Shown in pieces: positions 44,101-56,100 of a stretch of DNA of 64,000 nt. Both the position numbers and the translations under genes were made by a program. The DNA is taken from assembly GCA_943736015.1 (NCBI GenBank), contig OX031058.1:20671001-20735000 (forward strand). The letters run 5' to 3'. The notes under the pieces are model-generated. The model saw only the letters and a list, made by a program, of their open reading frames with translations, was not told the origin of the DNA and made no database searches. The DNA comes from Tridacna crocea (Eukaryota; Mollusca; Bivalvia; Cardiida; Cardiidae). Every line of letters begins with the position of its first letter. Positions within the stretch are counted from its first letter, which is position 1.

Positions 44101-47100
44101 TTGTGCATAAAATTTTCAGTATATGTAGCAACTACATGTAACTCCAAAATCTGTTATTTTTACACTAGGTAAGCAGATCTATACTATTATTATGTTTTTC
44201 ATAAACAACATCGATAAATACACACGACAAATTTCTAGCCAGTGAAAGGATGTAGACCAGGTAAGGCATACTGAAGGCGTGGCTTTAGAGAAATTGTGGG
44301 TGGCGACTAAATCTTGTATCTGATAACTGATTGATTTGATACAGGTGCTCAAAGGGGCGTGACGAAATATATATTGATATTTGATTGTTTAGCAGTGGTG
44401 TGTATGCAATTTGCATGGTGTGTAATTTAGACAAGACCGTTAATGCATACCAGCCTGATAAGGTGTGATAAACAGTTACACGGGCTTCCTTTACTCTTGA
44501 TATATACTGTGTATGTCAGAGGATAGTTTATAGACATTTGCTTGTCGCCAATACATTTGCCAATGCTTCATTTTTGGTGCCATTTTTTCTAAATTTTCGC
44601 ATTTGGCGCCACTGGCGATCGACAGCGGGAGCCCTGTGCAACTATCACAGTATTCAGTATTGTGAAAAAGGGAACTTCCACAAATTATTCTTTACAAATC
44701 ATAAGTCGAATACGATAGAACAGAAAATTTCAGGTCTTTAGCTCATTTAACTCTTTACCTAACAACAAAATCCTAGACTGGTTAAAATTCAAAGCATTAC
44801 CAGACAACAAAATAAATGTGACCAAAATGTTGAAATCTGTTTGGAAAGGGTTAAAAAAAATTGTGGAAAAAGGAGAAAATGCCGGTTATCAGCATTTTCT
44901 ACTTTTCCCTCAACGTTTTGAAAAGTATCTCAGGCCTCGGCCGAGTGGGCGACTTGGGCAAAGAAGTCGCCTGATTTCAAAAAACTTTGCTCATTTCGCC
45001 AAGTAAAGTGAAGTCCAAGTCGCCTGAAAAAATCGGGAAGTCGCCTCGCGTATATTGACAAAGAGTACTGTTTCTAATCTACCAAATCGGCGTGTGCCGT
45101 ACCCGATTTACATTAACTGCCCAATCAGCGAGTTTAATTAGTTTACAACATACCGAGAGTCTGATTGACAAGTCATTGTTAATTAACTTTACAATACCAT
45201 GGGATAATTCCCTATTATTGACAAATATCATCGCCGCCTATCAGTGTTTGTCGGACCTCTATTTTTGAAACACGGTTTGCTAAATTTAGTAACTATATGG
45301 ATGTGAAAGTCCTACCCTGGATATCGCTTTGTCGTCAACTTTTATTTCCAAAGTTTTAAATGGATTGAAATATTCCAGTTTTGAAAACAATGGAATCGGT
45401 ACCTACTTGCTTATCGCCATTTATCCCATCCTTTAAAATTTGTTATTACTCGCAGTTTTCCAAACGAACAGATATGATGACGTACTTAGATCATCTCCTA
45501 GATCATGTGGCACTATGTTTTCAAATCATGTGACTATAATTTGGTGCCAACATAGTATTTTAGCAAAGTCACATCATTCAACTTCAAAATGGTAGTTCGT
45601 CACCGCAACAGCGTTTGGGTAAAATCGAATATATTCTATGACGCTAACCAGGGTTCGAAATTCCCACATACTTACTCGCAAAATGCAAGCCAGAATTGGA
45701 AAATGCGAGTTGAGATTTCCAGCACTTGCTAAAAAATGCGAGTGAAAATTAATGAAGAACAGTTACCAAATATACTAAATTTCATATGTGAATACAGAAT
45801 TACGGTAATTCTTTTCGCTCTGGATAAACATCAGCCATGTCGCACTGAGAATACCCTTCGACGGCTGTTGATAATTTTTACATGTTGCCATTGAAGCCCC
45901 CGAGTTGTCGTTCGTCATCCGAGTTTCGTGAAGCAAGTGCGTTCGTCTGCACTCACAGCCGAGGTTTTGCGTTTTTATACGGAAAAACGGTTGGCGAATT
46001 CAATCTCTGATTATAAAGCAAAAATATTTGTCAATCTGTAACGAAAAGTTAATTATCATGCACAAATAGCAACGGGAAGCAAGTCGGACGTGGTGGACTC
46101 GCTAAACCAGTTACCGGACACGCAGATATTCGGATGTGATACGTCTGTATTTCATTTACAAAATCGTCCACCATCTTAAGTTTTGAAGAAATTTAATTTG
46201 GTTTTAGAACAGAAATTCAACTAGAATTGAATTGATTGTTAAATTAGGGTTTTAATATCAATTAGCGTTCCTTTTTTGTTTGGTTGTCGTCTCAGTTGAC
46301 AGGTTACGTAATAGAACGGAATTGAACAGTTTGTACCGACCATTCATTCTTTGCAAATTGATAGGCAAGCTGAGCTTAGAAAAAAAATGCGAGTCCACTT
46401 TTAATTTTGCAAGTGGAAATAAAAGCTACTTGCTAAAATGTGCAAGTGGATAAAAAAATGAAATTCAAACCCTGCTAACTAAAAGATAAAAATTTGAAAA
46501 AAAAAAAAGTTATTGTCTGTGATTCTTGATAGATTTAAGTATTCTGTTGATTTATAGTATTTCCTTGATTGGGCCACGAACCGCCGATCTACAAGGCTTC
46601 GATAGCAAATATTAGGTGTTGGATTTTGAACGATGGTTTTATTTACGATTTATCCGATATTAATCAAAGACAAACGGTAATCAGACAGCTATATTTTCGA
46701 TGTCTCTCGCACTCTGAAACTGGGTCTAACTTACCAATAGAAAGGTGAAAACAGTGTGGCAATATGAGAAAATGCTGGAAGTAAGCTTTTCTACATTTGA
46801 CAGACTGTGTTTTGTATATCTTTAAACATTAGTTACAGCTTTTGAGCGGTTATCTACCGGTATTTGCCTGCTGCAAATGCTGTCAATTTGATAGGTATAT
46901 ATGTTACATTTGTATTATAATGTATATTGAAATTGGTAATGAGAATCATTTTTAGCAAAAAACTATATTCAGGACTTTGGAAACAAATGGTCCAGTGTTT
47001 GGAAGATTTTGAAAAGAAAAATGTGCCAGGAGAAACTATTCAATACTCAAACTAGCACTGCTTTCTCTTTCGATTATCATTCCTTTCCATAATATTTTAA

Positions 47101-50100
47101 TCCTAAAGGTACATGTACGTGAATTTAGCAAACTATGAATAAATATGTTTTGAGTTATTTCCAAAAGGAATAAGTACACTAATCATGAAAAAGATAAAAA
47201 GCATAAAATAATTTTATTCCAATTAGAGTCACATGATTTTCAATTTTAATGATTTGTTATATTGTTAAGGTGTTGTGAATTCCCTCTATATTTCGGCGCA
47301 CATCTATTTTTTTATGTCCGTTCGAACTTCTCCCCAAAGTATGACCACTTCTCCCCATTTTGAAAAACTTCTCCCCATTCTCAGACTAGGGAGAAGTCAC
47401 TTCTCCCCATGTTCTGAGGGTTGGCAGAGGCCTGTTTCTTCCGTTAAAGTTGGGATTGTGTGATAAAGGGTTGAAATATGAATAATGTTTACAGTATTCC
47501 ACTTTTTCTGGAAGAAAACAATGCATCCACAGGCTTTATCTAGTGTTCAGATTTCACTGAAAATGTGTTGAATCACAGTTTTCCGGGACAAAATGACAAT
47601 AGAAAGAACTGCAAGCATTTTAACTCTTTACAAAATGACAAAATTTTGGAATAGTCAAAATTGTTAATATTTCAATACAACAACATTAATGTGACTGAAA
47701 ATTCAAACTTATTTCTGGATGATTAGAATACAAGCCCGAGTGAAAAATGCAGGGATGAACAAGCCCAGGGATGAACTGGTTTTGGGACGAACAAGCCAGG
47801 GAGCAATCTAACAATAAATAAACACTAAAAAAAAATGCCATATGCATCTAATTATAGATTTTTAAAGGATTCTGTTCTCAGAATGACATTGCAATGACTG
47901 GATTGTGATTTACAACAGAAAACAGCTTCTCGAATGATTTTCTAATGGGAAAAAAAGGGAGCAGAGTTCTCAAAAAGATTTGAAGTAGCAGGCTCAAATG
48001 AGGAAGTAGAAGGCTCATCATGAGTGCCGAAGGCACGACGTGAGTGCCAAAGGTACGAGTGGGGGGGAAGAGTATGAGAGGGAGTTGACCCCCCCCCCTC
48101 TTAGGGGGGAACCAGCATTTTCCCCTTTTCCCACAGTGTTTTCTATCCTTCCCAAACCAAATTCTGATTTTACGGTCATCTTTATTTTGTCGTCTGCATA
48201 TGCTTTCGATTTGGACCAGTCTAAAATTTTGTCGTTTGGTAATGAGTTAAGCTAATTTTAGATTTCCCACCCAAAATAAAAAAATGCATGAGGGGAATGT
48301 TAAGTGACTGGCATGTGACTAATGACGCTGAAATTCAATAACATAACAAATATGTAATTATTTTCCATAATGTCTTCTTCGGACATTATGTTTGAAGCAC
48401 CATTTGTATATTTCCAGTATGTAAATGAGAGAGTTGCTCATGTAAAAATAGACTGTGTCTTCCGTCGATGTCGACCTGGCCTGTAGTAAATCTCTGATTT
48501 CTCTTGTTGTCAGATGGTTTTAGATTACTGGGGTTTTATAAATGAAAATTAAAAGGCTTCAAGAGTATAAGAATGACTTTTTTTGTATTCTTATAAAATT
48601 TTCGTCCCAAAATCTGACGTGTTTAGCGATGAATCTTTCAGAAATAGAGCTGTTTCCATAAATCATCAACGCTTTTAATAACCAGTGCTCGCGCTGCCAA
48701 TCGACATTATCGACATTTGTCGATTTTTTAATTCAGATGTCATTTAATTCTGCCAATTGTCGATAAAAATTGTCGATTAATTTATTCCCAAAAAAGGCGG
48801 GTAAAATTTCCTTTACATGCCTAGATCACAGGTTAATTTGCGCCGGAAATGTGTGGTAATTGCTTGTTTCACACCTTGTCGGACGCAGACTTGGGCAATC
48901 AACAGATCACAATGAACTGGTATATTATACAACACGTCATATTACTCTAAGCCGTTAATTGGCCATTATTGTTTGTTTCTTCTTAAATTTTGATTGACCA
49001 CGTTAACTGATGCGATGATAAAAGGGAACCAATCAGATGTTACTACTTCGACATTATAGAATTGAAATTCACGTAACAAATTTTGGTTACAGGCCAGTCC
49101 TCACGTAAGAAAAAACAAAAACAAAAAAAAAAAAACATTATCCGCTTAACTTTTATAAAATGACAAGATTTGAAGTTACTTGCTACCCTTATTAATAATT
49201 ATAGTCAAATCACGCAGAAATACCTATCCACAAATCAACACAGGTGAAAAAATGCTCGATGCAAAAAACACGGAAACCCATGACACAACAAAATGGTCCT
49301 TGTGACATTGCCCGATCAGTGTCACTTTAGGCCGTCTTTTCTGCTTTTTAATAACTTTAAGCAGTAAATTTCCACAGCTATCTTACTTTAACAGAGTTTT
49401 GTGCAGCAAATCATCAATATTGACAACTTTACCTCGAGCAGAGAACAATTATTGTCATACCATATTATGACATCTTACCCCTAGATTTACAGCTCCAGGG
49501 GTAAGTGTACCATTGAAACAAAAAAAGCTACTGGGATAACTCTTCACTTATATAAGTCTACCTCACTGTTTATATACTATTGAGTGAATAACTTTTTGTT
49601 TACAAAGTCTGACTCGCCTGCCACACTGACTTAATTTGAGAATAATTGAGGTTAAAATATAATAAAGGGAGGTAATCATGTAATAGAAAATTTTATCCAT
49701 TCGCTTGTGCATATCATTTATTATGATAATAAAAGAATGTTGTTTGGTGCAGAAGTACTCTCAAAAGTCCTTATGCTTTTATGCAATATCGTTGTAAAAG
49801 GAGCACTGTCCCAGGAAGTAGCACTAAACAAATTTTCCTTTTTCCCCCCTCTGTATTTTCTGCATTGTAACATTAAAACAAAATTGTGTTATATTTTAAA
49901 AAAAGTAACCGTTCATCAAAGGAAACCAAGAAATCAATCTTTGTGCTTTTATGCAAATCTTGTGGGAAAATGAGCACTATCCCAGGAAATGGTATAGAGC
50001 AAATGCTCCTTTCCCCGCAATATTTCTACAATATAAGATTAAATATATAGATGATTTATTATTAATGAGATAATTATGTGAATGAAAGTTTGAAACTATA

Positions 50101-53100
50101 AGTTAACAGTAAATTTTGTTCAATGCTACATGTGCATTTTTTTTTTTTAAACCAACTTCATACGCTTATTTTGTCTATTATTTTTTGTAAGAAAAAGTTG
50201 TTGGCCATTATTTTACTTGGGCCAGAGCTAGCACTGAATAACGCATCAAGTAGATGTAGTCAGCAGATTTTTAAAAACATCAAGAGCTGTATGAGTGTTG
50301 GTTAATTGAATGGTGTGTTATGCAGCTTTCAACACTAACTCTGTTGCATCATTAAGATGGTTTCAAGATAGTTCCCCAACAAGACAGTTTCCCAACACAA
50401 GTTTTAGGGACAGTTCCCTGACAGATTTGGAGACAGTTCCCCAACACTTTTGAAGACAGTTCCCAGACACTTTTGTTTGATGTCAATGATAAAGGATTTT
50501 ATGGATAAACAATCTTTTATGACTAAATAAAGTCTTTGTACATGTGATTGGCGAGTACATCTGATCATCGTGGCAACGTCTATAACTTAGCTTGACGGAA
50601 CAAATTTGACCGCCTATCTTAAAATATCAAGATGTTATCAAAATACATGTTTATTCTCCCAAATGCTGTATATATAGAAAGAGAGAACTACAATATACAT
50701 GTATGTAAAATTGTTCTAGTGTACTATATGGACAGAAAAGGTATTTCACTCAGGAAACCCACCCCCTCTTCTGTAGGCCTATTATTATAAAACAGGGTAA
50801 AGCATATAATTAAACTACAAATTATTTAAAGACTTAAAGGTGGCCCTTCAGATTTTGGGACAAACATTTTACAAAAATGCAAAAAAATCATCCTTATTGT
50901 CCCAAAGCCTTTGAATTTTCATTCATAAAGCCCCAGTAGTCGAAAACCGTCCGACAGCACGAGAAATAATAGATTTACTACAGTCCAGGTTGACACCAAC
51001 GGGAGACACATTCTATTTTTAGATGATCAATTTGCTCATTTACATACAGGAATACACAGATGACGTTTCAAACATAGCGTACGAAGAAGACATTATAGTT
51101 CTATAATCATTACATGTTTGTTATGTAATGGAATTTAATCGGTATGAGGCATGTGCCAGTCACTTGACATTCCCAAAATGCTGCGCGAAATCTAAAAATA
51201 CCTTAAGAGGCTAGGCAGCCTTTTAAGAGAACACCATCAAAAAAATGTTCTTTTGTAATTTTAGGAATCTTAATTATTGATGATTTGTATTATTTTTTCA
51301 GATGAATTTCAGTGATATACATGTATATGTCGTAGGCCAAACTGAAATCCAGGCAGATCCAGAATCTGCCTAGACCAAACTGGAATTTGTAGATAACAAA
51401 TCAGGATTCTAGTTTAGCTTTGCAGTGCTACAATCTGCCTCAACCAAATTTTAATAATTTCTCGTTGAATATAAGGCATCTTCATATGAATCATTTTACT
51501 TTTAAACGTAAACCCCAAAATAAAAGAAGTTTTAGTCAGAAATTTGGAATAAATATAAATTTTGAATGTCTTGTACTAATAAAAAAGGTGGAAAAAAAGA
51601 GCTATTGTAGAAAAATCATATAAAATGCTTTAAATGAAAATACCTCTCAATTGTAAACATAATCAAATCAATATATTTGAAAAAAATATATTAGAAAACA
51701 ATGCATTTTGGTCTACACAAAATTTGAATTCTAATTTGGTCTAGGCAGATTCCGGATCTGCCTAGATTCCAATCTGGCCTACGACATATATATTTTTTGA
51801 TTTGGTGAGATGAAAAAATTCTAAATACCCACCTTTAATAGAATCAACACAAAATACTCTCTATTGTTTTATTTTATCAAATTTGATGCTGGCTAAAAGT
51901 CCCCTTAAAATTCTCTTATGTTCAATACAGTCCTGATTCGTTGTCAATTCATCCATGAGACAATAACTACATGTCATTTCATATATAGCAATCTTCTTCA
52001 CAGGGTACAGATCATTTGATTACAACATCAATTGTCCACGATTACCGTAATTCCCCTAAGTATTGGGACACCCTAAATTTTCAGATACCATTAATTATTT
52101 TCTAAAATAATTTATTTTTTGTCCCCAAGTTTGGACACTTGGTAATATAACAGGCCTCTGCCAACCCTCAGAAAATGGGGAGAAGTGACTTCTCCCTAGT
52201 CTGAGAATGGGGAGAAGTTTTTCAAAATGGGGAGAAGTGGTCATACTTTGGGGAGAAGTGGTCAGACTTTGTGGAGAAGTTCAGACGGACATCAAAAAAT
52301 AGATGTGGGGCGAAATATAGAGGGAATTCACAACACCTCAACAATATAACAAATTAATAAAATTGAAAATCATGTGAATCTAAATGGAATAAAATTATTT
52401 TATGCTTTTTACCTTTTTCACGATCAGTATACATACTTATTCCTTTTGGAAACTGCTCGAAACATATTTATTCATAGTTTACTAAATTCACGTACATGTA
52501 CCTTTAGGATTAAAATATTACGGAAAGAAATGATAATGGAAAAAGAAAGCAGTGCTAGTTTGAGTATTGAATAGTTTCTCCTGGCACATTTTTCTTTTCA
52601 AAATCTTCCAAACACTAGACTATTTGTTTCCAAAGTCCTGAATATAGTTTTTTGCTAAGAATCATTCTCATTACCAATTTTAACATACATTATAATATAA
52701 ATGTAACATATATATCTATCAAATTGACAGCATTTGCAGCAGGCAAATACCGGTAGATAACCGCTCAAAGGCTGTAACTAATGTGAAAAAATATAGTCTG
52801 TCAAATGTAGAAAAGGTTACTTCCAGCATTTTCTCATATTGCCACGATGTTTTCACCTTTCTATTGGTAAGTTAGACGCAGTTTCAGAGTGCGAGAGGCA
52901 TCGAAAATATAGCTGTCTGATTACCCTTTGTCTTTGATTAATATCGGATAAATCGTAAATCGTTCAACAACTAACACCTAATTTACTATCAAAGCCTTGT
53001 AGATCGGCGGTTCGCGGCCCAATCAAGGAAATACTATAAATCAACGGAATACTTAAATCTATCTAGAACCAAAGACAATAACATTTTTTTTTTTAATTTT

Positions 53101-56100
53101 ATCTTTTAGTTAGCGTCATAGAATATATTCGATTTTATCTGAACGCTGTTACGGTGACGAGCTACCATTTTGAAGTTGAATCATGTGACTTCGCTACAAT
53201 ACTATAATGGCGCCAAATTATAGTCACATGATTTGAAAATATAGTGCTACATGATCTAGGAGATGATCTAAGTACGTCATAACCTCTAAATATCTGTTCG
53301 TTTGGAAAACTGCGAGTAAAAACAAATTTTAAAGGATGGGAGTAAATGGTGATAAGCAAGTAGGTACCGATTCCATCGTTTTCAAAACTGGAATATTTCA
53401 ATCCATTTAAAACTTTGGAAATAAAAGTTGACGACGAAAGACCGATATCCGGGGTAGGACTTTCACTTCCATATAGTTACTAAATTTAGCATACCGCGTT
53501 TCAAAATAGAGGACCGACAAACACCGATAGGCGGCGCTGATATTTGTCAATAATAGGGGATTATCCCATGGTGTTGTAAAGTTAATTAACAATGACTTGT
53601 CAATCAGACTCTCGGTATGTTGTAAACTAATTAAACTCGCTGATTGGGCAGTTACTGTAAATCGGGTACGGCACACGCTGATTTGGTAGATTACACACAG
53701 GACGCTTTGTCAATATATGCGAGGCGACTTCCCGATTTTTTCAGGCGACTTGACTTCGCTTTACTTGGCGAAATGAGCGAAGTTTTTTTAAATCAGGCGA
53801 CTTCTTCGCCCAAGTCGCCCACTCGGCCGAGGCCTGATATAATTGTTGTTCCTAAATTTTCGGACACGAAATAATGATGGTTTAGAAGATCCGGAGTTCT
53901 CTACCAAACAATGAATTAAAATGATTTAAAAGTTGACGAAGACCCTCTACACTCTTTCCCAAACAACAAATTAAAATGGTTGAGAAGTTGATGAAGACCC
54001 ACTATACTCTTTCCCAAACAACAAATTAAAATGGTTCAGAAGATTGAGAATTAACCAAACAAGAATTTTATTGGACTATACAAAATTGGAAGGATTCGCA
54101 GATGACAATTACATTTTGCTAAAATGATTTTTGATTGGATAATGTAGAAAACAGTGGTGGAAAAGGAGAAAATGATTAATTCCAGCGTTTTCTCCTTTTC
54201 CAACAATGTTTTCAAAAGGTTTTACCCCAGGATTGTTTAAAGGTGTGATTGTGTGGTAAAGAGTTAATTAGCCTATTAGATTTTTATGATCAGTTCATTG
54301 ATTTTAGGGGATTAAAAGTGGATAGTCTTTTACTGTCTGAAAATACTGTGGAGAAAACGAGTTCTTTAAATTGCGTTACATATTTTATCCTTTAAAAATC
54401 TACTAACCAGTTGCTTAACATAGCCTCGCCCTACCTGCTCTCACAGCCAATGAAAATGTCGAACGTGTACGTCGGTCTATTTATAGCCATCATTTGATAA
54501 TGTGTATTGAAATGTCGGCGAAATCATGTCTAGATTATGAAGAATGAAGACTTATTTAATTGTATATCGATTATTTTTTTACGTAAAATTTTGTTTATAA
54601 TGAATACATGCTAAAACTATTGCGATTATTATTGGTTGTAACCTTTATCAGTATGCTTTTGTCAGTTTAAAAAAAAAAGACATGTCAAACTTAGGTGCGA
54701 TGTTGGCATAATTTTTCAACCCAGTCTGGTTAAACTGTTTTCTTCCTTCTCTTTTTTTTTATTGTCAGTTTTACAAAATATTGAAAGAAAGAATGTCTAA
54801 GAATACTTCTCGTAGCAAAGACACGAAATCGGGGAACTGTCTTGTTCCCCTAAGATAGCTCACATATTTCCTGATGGTATCAAGGCAGTTCCCTTACAAG
54901 ACAGTTCAACGACACAAGTTTTCGAAACAGTTTCCCGACAGACTTGGGGACAGTTTCGTGACACTGTTGTTTCATGGCAAATGACCTTTTATACTGTAAA
55001 ATTTACACAATTATGATTGATATTCATGAGAAATTAGAAATATTTGAGGATAATTGATGTTGTGGTGGAATTATCTGTACCCTGCAAAGAAAGTTTCTTT
55101 ATAGAATAATGAGTAGTTATTGTCTCATGAGTAAATTCACAACAAAATCATGACTCATGAACATTCGAGAATTTCAAGAAGACTTTTAAACAGCATCAGA
55201 ATTGATAAAAGAATAGAGAATAATTGGTGTTGATTCTATAAAGTCTGATAGGCCATCAAAGTGTTCCGTCGAACTAAGCCTGTAGAAGTTACCACAGGGC
55301 CAAATGTACTCACCAATCACATGTAGAAACACTTCAATTAGTCAAAAGAGATCATTTACCCACGATAAGATTTTTTTTTTACATTATACAAAAGTGTGGG
55401 GCAACTGTCTCCAAGTCTGTCAGGGAATTGTCTGGAAAACCTGTGTCAGGGAACTGTCTTGTTCCCTTCCTGATTTTCACCAGTGCTAGGCTGGGTCTTT
55501 GAAGTATTTTGCTCAAGGACACTCCCACAAAGGATCCAGTGTGACTCAAACACAGGGCCTTTAAGTCACAAGTCCTACACTTTTCCACTGGGCCACACAT
55601 GGCCCCTGCTGTAAAAAGTAGTTGTCATGAATCAGTGTTTCACATGTCAGCCATGGTGGTTAATTAGGAAACTGCCGTTAATGAGCAAATCCTCATTTTG
55701 CATAGAATTTTGAAAATTTCAAATTTTATAATAACAGATGTTTTGATTTCTAGGTATTGAGGAAAAGATTGGCTACATCCAGTCACTTGGAGCAAATACC
55801 CTCTGGATAACATCTTTCTTTGAGTCTGGGAAGCCATTAGATGGCAATGATGTTGTGGACCACACAAAAGTCAATGAGGTTCTAGGAACAATGGATGAGT
55901 TTAAAGCTGTAAGGAAGGACACGAAGAAGAAAGGTATTTATTAAGCAAAGAATTTTTATTTGCCATGTCAGACAATTCTGGTTTTTGTGGTATTTGTCGA
56001 AGACAATACCACTATGAGTTCAAGATTGAATTTTGATAACCATGTATCTGATTTTGTGCATAGCCGAGGGAAGTAAACCCAGTTAAATTCATTTTTTCTC

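Larger units (their letters stand above)
44747..47474 (-). mobile_element. M1 MITE split by transposon K1
   Basis: The left part (44747-44930) begins TTAACTCTTTACCTAACAAC and includes the hairpin. The right part (47435-47474) resumes TTTCTTCCGTTAAAGTTGGG and ends GATAAAGGGTTGA. K1 lies between, so the MITE is older than K1. Confidence 0.8.
35150..55753 (+). other. SLC3-like intron 1 (20.6 kb)
   Basis: It starts GTGCGAAT and ends TTTCTAG, both phase 1. Most of it is accounted for by the repeats listed within it. No second gene was recognised on either strand. Confidence 0.8.
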
